A stretch of DNA of 64,000 nucleotides from Mycobacterium sp. IS-1590 (GTDB lineage Bacteria; Actinomycetota; Actinomycetes; Mycobacteriales; Mycobacteriaceae): the NCBI RefSeq assembly GCF_001500025.1, contig NZ_LQIW01000050.1, positions 62,001 to 126,000 of the forward strand. The letters are read 5' to 3'. Below, in pieces: positions 37,309 to 49,573 of the stretch; positions within the stretch are counted from its first letter, which is position 1, and each line of letters opens with the position of its first letter. The position numbers and the translations under genes were made by a program. Below the pieces are notes generated by a model, which was not told the DNA's origin, ran no database searches, and saw nothing but the letters and a program-made list of their open reading frames with translations.

Positions 37309-38589
37309 GTGTCCGCTGAACTGAGCCAAAGCCCGAGGACGTCGCCGCTTCGTGCGGTGGATATCGACGAGGCCGCTCAGCGAATTGCGGACGTCGTGCT
37401 GCGCAGCCCGCTGGAGCTCAGCGAGCGGTTGTCGGACGCCACGGGCGCGACGGTGTATCTGAAGCGCGAGGATCTGCAGCCCGTACGGTCCTACAAGCTG
37501 CGCGGCGCGCACAACCTGCTGATGCAGTTGTCGCCCGACGAGCTGGCCGCGGGCGTCGTGTGTTCGTCGGCGGGCAACCACGCGCAGGGCTTCGCGATGG
37601 CGTGCCGCTCGATGGGGGTCCGCGGCCGGGTCTATGTACCGGGCAAGACGCCCAAGCAGAAGCGCGACCGGATCCGCTACCACGGCCGCGAGTTCATCGA
37701 GCTGATCGTCGGCGGCAGGACCTACGACGACGCCGCGGCCGCCGCGGCCGAAGATATCGCGCGCACCGGTGCGACCTTGGTGCCGCCCTATGATGATCTG
37801 CGCACGATGGCCGGACAGGGCACGATCGCCGCCGAGATCCTCGATCAGCTCGACACCGAGCCCGACCTGGTCGTCGTTCCGGTCGGCGGTGGTGGATGCA
37901 TCGCCGGCATCACCACCTATCTGGTCGAGCGCACCAACGGCACGTCGGTGTTGGGAGTCGAGCCGGCGGGGGCGCCCGCGATGATCGCGGCGCTGGCGGC
38001 GGGTGAGCCGGTGACGATCGACGACGTCGACCAGTTCGTCGATGGTGCGGCGGTGAACCGCGCGGGAACCCTGCCGTACGAGGTGCTGGCCGCGGCCGGC
38101 GACATGGTGTCGATGACGACCGTCGACGAGGGTGCCGTGTGCACCGCGATGCTCGACCTGTACCAGAACGAGGGCATCATCGCCGAGCCGGCGGGAGCGC
38201 TGTCGGTGGCCGCGTTGATGGAGGCCGACATCGCACCCGGATCGACGGTGGTGTGCGTGATCTCGGGTGGCAACAACGACGTGTCGCGCTACGGCGAGGT
38301 GCTTGAGCGTTCACTGGTCCATCTCGGTCTCAAGCACTATTTCCTGGTCGACTTCCCGCAGGAACCGGGTGCCCTGCGCAGATTCCTCGACCAGATCCTC
38401 GGCCCGAACGACGACATCACCTTGTTCGAGTACGTCAAGCGCAACAACCGCGAGACCGGCGAGGCGCTGGTCGGAATCGAGCTGGGTTCGGCAACCGACT
38501 TCGAGGGCCTGCTCGAGCGCATGCGCGCATCGGACATCCACGTCGAGGCGCTCGAACCCGACTCGCCGGCGTACCGTTACCTGCTCTGA
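37309..38589 (+). CDS. ilvA: Threonine dehydratase (threonine deaminase)
   Basis: IlvA makes 2-oxobutanoate from threonine, the first step of isoleucine synthesis. This 426-residue PLP enzyme has Lys63 in SYKLRGAHN, the glycine loop VGGGGCIAG, and a C-terminal ACT-like regulatory domain (about 340-420). Only one regulatory domain is visible, the shorter IlvA form usual in actinobacteria (Rv1559 has 429 residues). It starts at GTG 37309. It converges with the trehalose operon. Confidence 0.96.
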   Translation: MSAELSQSPRTSPLRAVDIDEAAQRIADVVLRSPLELSERLSDATGATVYLKREDLQPVRSYKLRGAHNLLMQLSPDELAAGVVCSSAGNHAQGFAMACRSMGVRGRVYVPGKTPKQKRDRIRYHGREFIELIVGGRTYDDAAAAAAEDIARTGATLVPPYDDLRTMAGQGTIAAEILDQLDTEPDLVVVPVGGGGCIAGITTYLVERTNGTSVLGVEPAGAPAMIAALAAGEPVTIDDVDQFVDGAAVNRAGTLPYEVLAAAGDMVSMTTVDEGAVCTAMLDLYQNEGIIAEPAGALSVAALMEADIAPGSTVVCVISGGNNDVSRYGEVLERSLVHLGLKHYFLVDFPQEPGALRRFLDQILGPNDDITLFEYVKRNNRETGEALVGIELGSATDFEGLLERMRASDIHVEALEPDSPAYRYLL

Positions 38590-38613
38590 GGCAGTCGGTT
38601 TCGCGCGTCCTGC

Positions 38614-38674
38614 GTCGAAACTGAAGCTGTGTCGCACTTTTCGCCGCCGCGTAGCGAATAAGTTCAGTTTCGGC
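38614..38674. terminator. Inverted repeat between convergent ilvA and treZ
   Basis: GTCGAAACTGAA (38614-38625) and TTCAGTTTCGGC (38663-38674) pair over 12 positions with one G-T wobble, separated by 37 bases. The right arm overlaps the treZ stop. It may end transcription from both sides; the long loop makes this uncertain. Confidence 0.4.
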
Positions 38675-40388
38675 GGATGACAGCGAAGGAGTGCCCCGGC
38701 ACCCGCGTCGAATCCGCTCCGACCGTCGGCGGATCCCACGCCAGCACCACCTCGCCGGTGACCGGAACATCGACATCATCGGCGCCCAGATTGCACGCGA
38801 TCGACAGCGACCCGCGGTGCAGCACGATCCAACGACGGTCTTCCTCGTAGTCGACCCCGAGGTTGTCCAGCCACGGGTCTGCCATGTCGGGCTCGTTGTG
38901 TCGCAACGCGATCAGCTCGCGGTACACCCGCCGCAACCGGCCGTGGTCACCCTCGTCGATCTCGTCCCAGTTCAGCTTCGAGCGCAAAAAGGTCTCGGGG
39001 TCCTGCGGATCGGGGATCTCGTCGGCGTCCCACCCGTGCTCGGCGAACTCGCGCTTGCGGCCCTCGGCCGTGGCCCGCGCCAGTTCCGGCTCCGGATGAG
39101 AGCTGAAGAACTGGAACGGCGACGACGACCCCCATTCCTCGCCCATGAAAAGCATGGCCGTGTAAGGGCTCGCGAGCGCCAAGGCCGCTTTGACGGCGAG
39201 TTGGCCGAACGTCAGGTTCTGCGACGGTCGGTCGCCGACCGCTCGGTTGCCCACCTGATCGTGGGTCAGCGTGTACGCCAACAATCGGGTGCCCGGGATC
39301 GTGGCGGTGTCCAGGGGACGCCCGTGTCTGCGGTGCCGGAACGACGAGTACGTGCCCGCGTGGTAGTAACCGTTCTTCAGCGTCGTGGCCAGCGCCTCGA
39401 CGGTTCCGAAATCGTTGTAGTAGCCCTGCTGTTCGCCGGACACGGCGGAGTGGATCGCGTGGTGGATGTCGTCGTCCCACTGCGCGGTCATCCCCAGACC
39501 GCCCTTGTCGCGGGGCGTGATGAGCCGCGGGTCGTTGAGGTCGCTCTCGGCGATCAACGACAGGGGCCGGCCCAACTCCGCGGCCAGCGCATCGGTTTGG
39601 GCCGACAGCTCTTCGAGGATGTGGATCGCCGTCGTGTCGACGAGCGCGTGCACCGCGTCCAGGCGCAGCCCGTCGGTGTGGAAGTCACGCATCCAGCGCA
39701 GCGCGCAGTCGATGATGTAGCGCCGCACCTCGTCGGCGTCGGCGTCGGCGATGTTGATCGACTCGCCCCACGGATTGCTGCCCGCGGACAGGTACGGTCC
39801 GAATTTGGGCAGGTAGTTTCCCGATGGGCCCAGGTGGTTGAACACGGCGTCGATCAGCACCCCGAGTCCGCGTTGGTGGCAGGCGTTGACCAGGCGCACC
39901 AGTGCGTCGGGACCGCCGTAGGGTTCGTGCACCGCGTACCAGAGCACGCCGTCGTAACCCCACCCGTGGGTGCCGCCGAACGCGTTGACCGGCATCAGCT
40001 CGACGAAATCGATCCCGAGATCGACGAGATAGTCGAGCTTCTCGATCACGGCGTCGAAAGTCCCTTCCGGAGTGAAGGTTCCGACGTGCAGCTCGTAGAT
40101 CACCGCACCCTCGATCGAGCGGCCGGCCCAGTCGGCGTCCGTCCATGCCGACGGATCCGGTTGCCAGAGCTGCGATCTCTCGTGTACGCCGTCGGGCTGG
40201 CGGGGGGAGCGCGGGTCGGGGAGCACCTTCGGGTCGTCGTCGAGGACGAAGCCGTAGCGGGCCTCGGGCCCCGCCTCGACCTCGGCGCGCCACCACCCGT
40301 CGTCGGAACGGATCATCTCGTACAGCTCACCGTCGACATCGAGCCGGACCCGCTGCGGCCGCGGCGCCCACACGCTGAACTCAGGCAT
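38664..40388 (-). CDS. treZ: Malto-oligosyltrehalose trehalohydrolase
   Basis: TreZ releases trehalose from maltooligosyl-trehalose made by TreY. The product has 574 residues: an N-terminal CBM48/E-set domain (about 1-90, FSVWAPRPQRVRLDVDGE), then a GH13 barrel with VIYELHVGTF, the nucleophile Asp244 in DGLRLDAVHAL and the acid LIAESDLND. A beta-sandwich follows. It starts at ATG 40388, overlapping the treY end by 8 bases. It is the last gene of the acyltransferase-treX-treY-treZ operon. Trehalose serves mycobacteria as stress solute and as carrier of mycolates. Confidence 0.96.
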   Translation of the reverse strand: MPEFSVWAPRPQRVRLDVDGELYEMIRSDDGWWRAEVEAGPEARYGFVLDDDPKVLPDPRSPRQPDGVHERSQLWQPDPSAWTDADWAGRSIEGAVIYELHVGTFTPEGTFDAVIEKLDYLVDLGIDFVELMPVNAFGGTHGWGYDGVLWYAVHEPYGGPDALVRLVNACHQRGLGVLIDAVFNHLGPSGNYLPKFGPYLSAGSNPWGESINIADADADEVRRYIIDCALRWMRDFHTDGLRLDAVHALVDTTAIHILEELSAQTDALAAELGRPLSLIAESDLNDPRLITPRDKGGLGMTAQWDDDIHHAIHSAVSGEQQGYYNDFGTVEALATTLKNGYYHAGTYSSFRHRRHGRPLDTATIPGTRLLAYTLTHDQVGNRAVGDRPSQNLTFGQLAVKAALALASPYTAMLFMGEEWGSSSPFQFFSSHPEPELARATAEGRKREFAEHGWDADEIPDPQDPETFLRSKLNWDEIDEGDHGRLRRVYRELIALRHNEPDMADPWLDNLGVDYEEDRRWIVLHRGSLSIACNLGADDVDVPVTGEVVLAWDPPTVGADSTRVPGHSFAVIRRN

Positions 40389-42683
40389 CGACCCGCTCCA
40401 ACAAGACGACCGGCAGTTCGGTGAAGAGCTCGGCGACCAGCACCCGCCCGTTGTGCCGACGACCGCCGATGCGGTCCGCCCAGGTGCCTGGGGGCAGGAC
40501 GAGAGCGGTTTCCCCCCAGCCGGTTTCAGAGAGCCGCACCGAATGCCGGGTCACCGCGGTCAACACGTCCTCACCGCGCAGGAACGCCAGGAGGTGTTGG
40601 GCCGCCGATCCGTCGGCCAGCACCGGGGTGTAGTCGCCCGACGCGAACGTCGCGGGCCGCTCCTGCCGAAGCGCCAGGGCGGAGGTGAGCACGCGCAGCT
40701 TCGGATGACGCATCGCTTGCAGCGCCTCGCGGCGGGCGCCGTAGTCGACGGGCCGGCGGTTGTCCGGATCGACCAGGCTGTCCTCCCAGAGCTCGGTGCC
40801 CTGGTAGACATCGGGGACCCCGGGCGCGGTGAGCGCCAACAGTTTCTGGCCGAGCGCATCGCTGCGGGCATACAGGTCGAGCCGCGCGACCAGACCAGTC
40901 AACTCGGTGCCCACCGGGCCATCGATCACGTCATCAAGCCAGGCATGCAGCCGGGACTCGAACCCATCGTCCGGATCGTTCCAGGTGGTGTGCACCGCAG
41001 CCTCGCGGATGGCCTTCTCCGCATAGGCGTGTAGCCGCTCACGCAACTCGCCGGACACCCGGCCGTCGGTCGGCCAGACCCCGAACATGTTCTGCAGCAG
41101 GAAGAATCCGGTGGCGGGGTCGGGAGGTGGGGTGCGTTGCTCCCAGGCCGTGACATACTCCGCCCACAGCGACGGGACCTGCGACAGCACTCCGATGCGC
41201 GCCCGCACGTCCTCGCCGCGCTTGGTGTCGTGGGTCGTCATCGCGACCATCGCTTCGGGCCACATCCGCGCGCGCACCGCGGCCCGCTGGTGGAACTCGG
41301 CGACGCTGACCCCGAAATGGTGCGGTTCGGAGCCGACTTCGTTGAGGGAGACGAGCCGGGCGTCACGGTAGAACAGGCAGTCCTCCATCGATTTCGCCGT
41401 CGCCGCGCCGCACAGCTGCTGCAACCGGACCTCGGCCTCCTTGCTGACCGCCAGTGCGGCCGCGATCGTCGCCAGTGGCTCCGCCAACTCCGGTTCCGCA
41501 GATGCTGTTTCGGCGAGTGCGCTGGGCAGGACACCCGACAGCGAGCGGTAGTCGGAGCGGTAGACGTGGATGCGGCTGAGCAGAGCGGCGATCGCGGCGG
41601 GCAGGTCGTCGTGGTCGGTGCCGATGGCGCCGATGATGGTGCGGCGCAACCGGGCGAGCTCGCTGCCCAGGGTCACCGTGACGGCATTCGCCTTGAGGGT
41701 GCGCGCGAGGTCGGGCATCGAGGTGTAGGCCACCCCGGTGGACTCGAACAGGTCGGTCAGCGCCTCTTCGCCCGAGGGATCGACGAACACCCCGCCGATT
41801 TCGCGCATCGCGTCGTAGCCGGTGGTGCCTGCGACCGGCAGCGTCGGTTCCAGGGGCTCGTCGGCGGCCAGGATCTTCTCGATCACGATCCAGGCGTCGG
41901 GTCCGGTGAGTTCACGCAGCCAGGTCAGATATCCGGCGGGGTCCGACAGCCCGTCCGGGTGGTCGATGCGGATGCCGTCGACCAGACCTTCGTCGAACCA
42001 TCGTTTCACCTCCGCGTGCGTGGCGTCGAATACCGCGCGGTCTTCCTGGCGCAATCCGGCCAACGAGGTGATCGAGAAGAATCGGCGATAGCCGCAGACG
42101 CCGTTTTTCCAGCCGATCAGGTGATAGTGCTGGCGATCGTGCACCTGCGGACCGGTCCCGTCCTCGGTCCCGGGGGCGATCGGGTAGACGAGGTCACCGA
42201 GGCGCAGCACGGGTTCGTCACCGCTGGTGTCGACCTCGAGATCATTTGCGTCGTCGTCGGAACCGAGCACCGGCAGCACGACGCGCCCGCCGTCGAGATC
42301 CCAATCGATGTCGAAGAAAGACGCGTAGGCCGAGGTGCGCCCATGCTTGAGCACATCCCACCACCACGCGTTCTGCCGAGGTTTCTCCACACCCACGTGA
42401 TTGGGCACGATATCGACGATCAAGCCGATGCCCTTGTCGCGCGCGGCGCGCGACAAGCTCGCGAACCCCTCGGGCCCACCGAGGTCGGCGGACACCGTAG
42501 TCGGGTCGGTGACGTCGTAGCCGTGCGTGGAGCCCTCGGCCGCGGTCAGGATCGGCGACAGGTACAGGTGCGAAACGCCGAGCGCCGAGTAGTAGTCGAG
42601 CAGTTTCTCGGCGTCGGCGAAAGTGAAAGCGTCGCCACGCATCTGGAGGCGGTACGTCGACCGGATCGGTGTGCGGCGCGTCA

Positions 42684-42684
<1 letters not shown>
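40381..42684 (-). CDS. treY: Malto-oligosyltrehalose synthase
   Basis: TreY turns the reducing end of maltodextrins into an alpha,alpha-1,1-trehalosyl unit. The 767-residue GH13 protein has STYRLQMRGDAFTF at the start, LGVSHLYLSPI, IVDIVPNHVG and the DGIRIDHPDGLSDP active-site strand with nucleophile Asp. ATG 42684 overlaps the treX stop as ATGA; a GTG three bases earlier is also in frame. It shares an operon with treX upstream and treZ downstream, which together convert glycogen to trehalose. Confidence 0.96.
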
Positions 42685-44860
<2,176 letters not shown>

Positions 44861-44861
<1 letters not shown>

Positions 44862-47038
44862 CAGCCAACCCACCAACCGGTGGCGGCGGCGATCTGACGG
44901 CCGAGTTCGGGAGCCATCGTGCGCATGTACGTCTTCGAAATGTGATGAGCGTCGTGGTAGAGCAACACGTTCCCCTCCACGGCTCGGCAGATATCCTTGC
45001 GGCACACCGCATCACTCATGTCGAGCGGCTTCATCAACGGGAACCGTTCGACGAAATCGAGCGTCGGGTTCCGTTCTGAGAGTACGTCGGATCGCCGTGT
45101 TCCACAGGAGATGGCGTCACCGCCGTCGGCCAGGCAGTCAGCGGCGAAGAACGGTTCACCGTTCCGGACCAGCCACGGCGTATCCCGCATGGCCAAGATC
45201 GGGATCTTGTTGGCGGACAATTCCTGCCAGATGCCGACATACGTCGCGGGCATCACATCGCCGGCCCTGATGTTCCAGGGTCGGGTGGAGGTCGTGAAGA
45301 CGTAGTCGGGCCGGTCGGCCACGATCTTGGCCATCGCCCGCTTGTTCCACTCGTGGCACTTCGGGTACGGGCGGTTGTCGCCCATCACCAGCGGTACCTC
45401 TTCGGTGGTCAACGGGCACCCCATCTTCAGGTAGGTGACCACCTTGAAGTGGTGTCGTTTGCCGAGCAGGTCGAGTGCGGTGATCCAGTGCTCTGCGTGC
45501 GACCCGCCGGCCAGCGCGATCGTGCGCTTGGCGTTCTTGTCACCGTAGGTGCAGTTGATCACGTCGACGGTGTCGAAGTCGCTGATGCACCCGTCCTCGG
45601 TGGTCTCCGGTAGATCGTTCTTGGCCTCCAACACGCTCGGGCGCATCGGCAGCTTGGGGACCCTGGCATTGCTCAGCAGCGCAGCGGCGCCGGGGTAGTC
45701 CTGTGTCGAGAGCGACAGCAGCTCCGCCCCGTTGGTGCGTTGGACGAGCACATGCTCACGCCAGGTGAACGAGGTGACGGTCAACGCGACACCCAGCAGG
45801 GCGACCACCGACCCCAGCACCACCGGCGGCCTGCGGCGGCGCGTCTTCTTCGGAGCGGCCGTGCGCTGGGCCGAGGAACTGCGGTAGCGCAGCGGGTTCT
45901 CGACGTAGTTGGTCGTCAGCCACGCCAGCACGCCGGACACCAGCAAGACCACCGCTCCTTCGACGAAGGTGGCGCGGCTGTGGCCGGTGTAGGAGAGCCA
46001 GAAGATCAGCAACGGCCAGTGCCAGAGATACAGCGAGTAGGCCATCGCACCCAGCGACACGAAGGGCGCCGTGGCCAGCAGGCGGTTGGGTAGCGGCATC
46101 CGGCCCGCGGTGTGCGGGTCGGCGACCCGGTTCGCCGCGGACAAGATGAACAGGACGGTGGCGCCGACCGGTACCAGCGCCCACGGCCCGGGGAACTCTT
46201 TGACACCGTCGATCAGCGCTCCGCACGCCAGGATCGCGGCCAGCGCCACCACCGCGGCCGTCGTCCGCAGCCACATCGGCATCCGCAGATGTGTCACGAG
46301 TGCGCCGACGAGCGCCCCGAGCAGCAGCTCCCACGCCCGGGCGAAGCTGTTGTAGTAGGCGGTGGCCTGGTCGGTGTTGTGGGCGTAGATGGCGTAGACG
46401 AACGACGCGATGGTCAGCACGCTGAGCAGCACGACGAATGCCACGCGCGTGTACCGGCCGAAGACCCGCCGGAACAGCAAGGCGGACAGGAAGATTATCG
46501 CGAGGAACGCGATGTAGAACTGCCCCTGCACCGACATCGACCAGATGTGCTGCAGCGGGCTCACTGCCTCGCCTGCGCGCAGGTAGTTCGACGCGGAGTT
46601 GGCCAGTTCCCAGTTCTGGAAGTAGCCGAGGCTGGCCAGGCTCTGATCGGCGAAGGTCTCCCAGCGCGTCTGAGGCTGGATCAGGACGGTGAGCAGCGCG
46701 GAGGCCGCGAGCACCACGACCAGCGCGGGCAACAGCCGCCGGATCAGCCGTGTCACCTCAGGCCCCGGCCGCAGCGACACACCCGGTGTCATCGCCGCGC
46801 GCAGCAGCCGGCCGCCGAAGAAGAAGCCGGACAGCGCGAGGAACACGTCCACACCGCCGGACACCCGGCCGAACCACACGTGGAAGACGGCGACGAGCGC
46901 GATGGCGATGCCGCGCAGGCCGTCGAGGTCGTGTCGGTAGGCCGCCGGCGGACGGGTGCCGCTCGGAGCTTTCGCGGCGCGCGACGGACGTCCCGGATAG
47001 CGGACGGGCGCCGACCGGGGAGGAGCGAGGGTCATCAT
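44861..47038 (-). CDS. Membrane acyltransferase with SGNH domain (OafA-like, Rv1565c type)
   Basis: This 725-residue protein has an N-terminal acyltransferase-3 domain of about ten TM helices (about 35-395). It begins RHDLDGLRGIAIALVAVFHVWF, including the conserved Arg-His pair. After one more TM helix an extracytoplasmic SGNH-hydrolase domain follows (about 430-725), with AGGSHAEHW as the nucleophile block and DAHHIS as the C-terminal Asp/His block. Such fused proteins O-acetylate cell-surface glycans. It is the first gene of the trehalose operon, so its acceptor may be a trehalose-linked or envelope glycan; that is inference. It is divergent from bioA with 23 bases between starts. Confidence 0.9.
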
Positions 47039-47048
47039 GGTCGACCGA

Positions 47049-47055
47049 TAATCTA
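47049..47055. promoter_or_regulatory. bioA: Overlapping divergent -10 boxes (bioA / acyltransferase)
   Basis: The 7-mer TAATCTA reads as TAATCT on the plus strand (47049-47054) and TAGATT on the minus strand (47055-47050), both TANNNT boxes. The plus box is 7 bases before GTG 47062, giving a leaderless bioA. The minus box is 11 bases before ATG 47038. One symmetric element may therefore drive both directions. No BioQ palindrome is present here. Confidence 0.5.
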
Positions 47056-47061
47056 CCGAAG

Positions 47062-48354
47062 GTGCCAGCCATGACGCCTGCCGAGATCGGTGCGATCGAC
47101 GCCGCCCACGTCTGGCATCCCTATAGCACCATCGGCGCGGAAGCCTTGGCTCCCGTCGTCGCGGTCGGGGCGCACGGCGCCTGGCTCACCGTCCATCACG
47201 ACGGTCGCGAACTGCGCGTTCTCGACGCGATGGCATCGTGGTGGACCGCGATCCACGGCCATGGCCATCCGGTGCTCGATGCGGCGATCACCGATCAGCT
47301 CGCCACCATGAATCACGTCATGTTCGGCGGGCTCACCCACGAACCGGCCGCGCGGCTCGCACAGTTGCTCGTCGAGGTCACCCCCGACGGCCTGGACACC
47401 GTGTTCTTCAGCGACTCGGGATCGGTGTCGGTCGAGGTCGCCGTGAAGATGGCGCTGCAGTACTGGCGCAGCATGGGCCGCGGCACCAAGCATCGCCTGA
47501 TGACCTGGCGCGGGGGCTACCACGGCGACACCTTCACTCCGATGAGCGTGTGCGACCCCGACGGCGGGATGCACTCGCTGTGGACCGATGTGCTGATGAC
47601 GCAGGAGTTCGCGCCGCCGGTCCCGCGCGACTACGACCCCGGATACACCGAGGCGTTCGAGAGGCAACTGGTCGAACACGCCGATGAACTGGCCGCGGTG
47701 ATCGTCGAACCCGTCGTGCAGGGCGCGGGCGGGATGCGGTTTCACGACCCGCGCTACCTCGCCGGGCTCCGCGACATCTGCTCCCGGCACGACGTGCTGC
47801 TGATCTTCGACGAGATCGCGACCGGTTTCGGCCGCACCGGGGAATTGTTCGCGGCCGACCACGCGGGTGTGAGCCCCGACATCATGTGCGTCGGCAAGGC
47901 GCTCACCGGCGGCTACATCACGCTGGCGGCCACGCTGTGCACGCGCGACGTCGCGCACACGATCGGCTCGAACGAGCCGGGCGCGCTGATGCACGGACCC
48001 ACGTTCATGGCCAACGCGCTCGCGTGTGCGGTCGCGGTTGCCGCGGTCGAGGTGCTGCTCGAGCAGGATTGGCGGGCGCGAGTGCGCGAGATCGAGGCGG
48101 GACTGCGTTCGGGGTTGGCCGCGGCGTCGGGGCTACCCGGCGTGGCTGACGTGCGGGTGCTCGGCGCGATCGGGGTGATCGAAATGGACCGGCCCGTCGA
48201 CCTGACCGTGGCGACGCCGGCCGCCCTGGAGAACGGGCTCTGGCTGCGCCCGTTCCGCAACCTCATTTACGCGATGCCGCCGTACATCTGCACGCCCGGC
48301 GAGATCGACCAGATCACCTCGGGGATGGTCGCGGTCGCCCAAGCGCTGGGTTGA
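47062..48354 (+). CDS. bioA: Adenosylmethionine-8-amino-7-oxononanoate aminotransferase
   Basis: BioA makes 7,8-diaminopelargonic acid (DAPA) from 7-keto-8-aminopelargonic acid (KAPA), with S-adenosylmethionine as amino donor. From GTG 47062 the product has 430 residues (M. tuberculosis BioA 437). WHPYS near the start, MASWWTAIHGH, the PLP-binding DEIATGFGRTG and the Schiff-base Lys in CVGKALTGGY (Lys279 from this start) are all present. GTG 47062 is preferred over ATG 47071 because a -10 box lies 7 bases before it. The longer frame to 46750 is inside the acyltransferase gene. bioF follows after a 70-base gap with its own BioQ site. Confidence 0.95.
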   Translation: MPAMTPAEIGAIDAAHVWHPYSTIGAEALAPVVAVGAHGAWLTVHHDGRELRVLDAMASWWTAIHGHGHPVLDAAITDQLATMNHVMFGGLTHEPAARLAQLLVEVTPDGLDTVFFSDSGSVSVEVAVKMALQYWRSMGRGTKHRLMTWRGGYHGDTFTPMSVCDPDGGMHSLWTDVLMTQEFAPPVPRDYDPGYTEAFERQLVEHADELAAVIVEPVVQGAGGMRFHDPRYLAGLRDICSRHDVLLIFDEIATGFGRTGELFAADHAGVSPDIMCVGKALTGGYITLAATLCTRDVAHTIGSNEPGALMHGPTFMANALACAVAVAAVEVLLEQDWRARVREIEAGLRSGLAAASGLPGVADVRVLGAIGVIEMDRPVDLTVATPAALENGLWLRPFRNLIYAMPPYICTPGEIDQITSGMVAVAQALG

Positions 48355-48386
48355 GACGCCGTTTGTGCGCTCGCGCGCGGGTGCCC

Positions 48387-48404
48387 TAACCTGAACGCTG
48401 TTCA
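48387..48404 (+). promoter_or_regulatory. bioF promoter with BioQ operator
   Basis: TAACCT (48387-48392) is a likely -10, and the perfect palindrome TGAACGCTGTTCA (48392-48404) covers the expected transcription start. The same CCCTAACCTGAAC context recurs at the bioQ-bioB region. TGAAC-N3-GTTCA is the type of site bound by the mycobacterial biotin repressor BioQ. Confidence 0.82.
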
Positions 48405-48424
48405 AGTCCGATGCGAGGAGCACG

Positions 48425-49573
48425 GTGACGCGCGCAGGTCTCTCACCGCTGGCGTGGCTCGACGATGTCGAAAGGCAGCGGCGCGCCGCGGGTCTGCGAC
48501 GTTCCCTGCGCCCGCGGCCACCGGTAGGCACCGAACTCGACCTGGCCTCCAACGATTATCTGGGCCTGTCGCAGCATCCCGAGGTCATCGAAGGCGGGGT
48601 GGCTGCACTGCGGACCTGGGGTGCGGGTTCCACCGGATCGCGGCTGGTGACCGGAAACACCGAACTGCACGAAGGGTTCGAAGCCGCGCTGGCCGCATTC
48701 GTCGGCGCGGAGGCCGCGTTGGTGTTCTCGTCGGGCTACACCGCCAACCTCGGCGCGGTCGTCGCGCTGTCGGGTGCCGGGTCGCTGCTGGTGTCCGACG
48801 CCTTGACACACGCCTCGTTGGTCGACGCCTGCCGGCTGTCGCGGGCGCGGGTCGTCGTCACGCCACACCGCGACGTAGCCGCGGTGGAGGCGGCCTTGGC
48901 GGCGCGCGATGAGGAGCGCGCGGTGGTGCTGACGGACTCGGTTTTCTCCGCCGACGGTGACCTTGCACCGTTGCGTGCGCTGCACGACGTGTGCCGACGC
49001 CACGGTGCACTGCTGATCGTCGACGAGGCCCACGGCCTCGGGGTGCGCGGCGCGGGCGGACGCGGCTTGCTGCACGAGGTCGGATTGGCCGGTGCGCCCG
49101 ACATCGTGATGACCACGACGCTGTCCAAGGCGCTGGGCAGCCAGGGCGGTGTGGTGCTGGGCCCGGCGGCGGTGCGTGACCATTTGGTCGACGCGGCGCG
49201 GCCGTTCATCTTCGACACCGGGCTGGCGCCCGCCGCGATCGGTGCGGCCTGGGCCGCGCTCGACATCCTCATCGCCGAGCCGTGGCGCGCGCGGGCCGTG
49301 ATAGACCGCGCCGCCGGGCTCGCATCGATCTGCTCGGTGACCCAGCGGCCCGAATCGGCCGTCGTATCGGTGGTTCTCGGTGATGCTGACGTCGCGTTCG
49401 GCGCCGCGCTGGCATGCCTGGACCGCGGTGTGCGGGTGGGATGTTTCCGGCCGCCGACCGTGCCCGCCGGCACGTCGAGGCTGCGGCTCACCGCGCGGGC
49501 GTCGCTGACCGACGACGAGATGCGTTCGGCGAGTGAGGTTCTCGCCGACGTGCTGGCGACCGTGCGCCGGTGA
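48425..49573 (+). CDS. bioF: 8-amino-7-oxononanoate synthase
   Basis: BioF condenses pimeloyl-ACP or pimeloyl-CoA with L-alanine to give KAPA. This 382-residue PLP enzyme of the alpha-oxoamine synthase family has LDLASNDYLGLSQHP, GAGSTGSRLVTGN, the DEAHGLGVRG strand and Schiff-base Lys235 in TTLSKALGSQGG. It starts at GTG 48425 after CGAGGAGCACG. bioD overlaps its stop by GTGA, so bioF and bioD are one transcript under the BioQ operator. Confidence 0.96.
   Translation: MTRAGLSPLAWLDDVERQRRAAGLRRSLRPRPPVGTELDLASNDYLGLSQHPEVIEGGVAALRTWGAGSTGSRLVTGNTELHEGFEAALAAFVGAEAALVFSSGYTANLGAVVALSGAGSLLVSDALTHASLVDACRLSRARVVVTPHRDVAAVEAALAARDEERAVVLTDSVFSADGDLAPLRALHDVCRRHGALLIVDEAHGLGVRGAGGRGLLHEVGLAGAPDIVMTTTLSKALGSQGGVVLGPAAVRDHLVDAARPFIFDTGLAPAAIGAAWAALDILIAEPWRARAVIDRAAGLASICSVTQRPESAVVSVVLGDADVAFGAALACLDRGVRVGCFRPPTVPAGTSRLRLTARASLTDDEMRSASEVLADVLATVRR

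Noticed and set aside
47041..47070. BioQ operator before bioA
   Set aside because: No TGAAC-N3-GTTCA palindrome exists in the gap.
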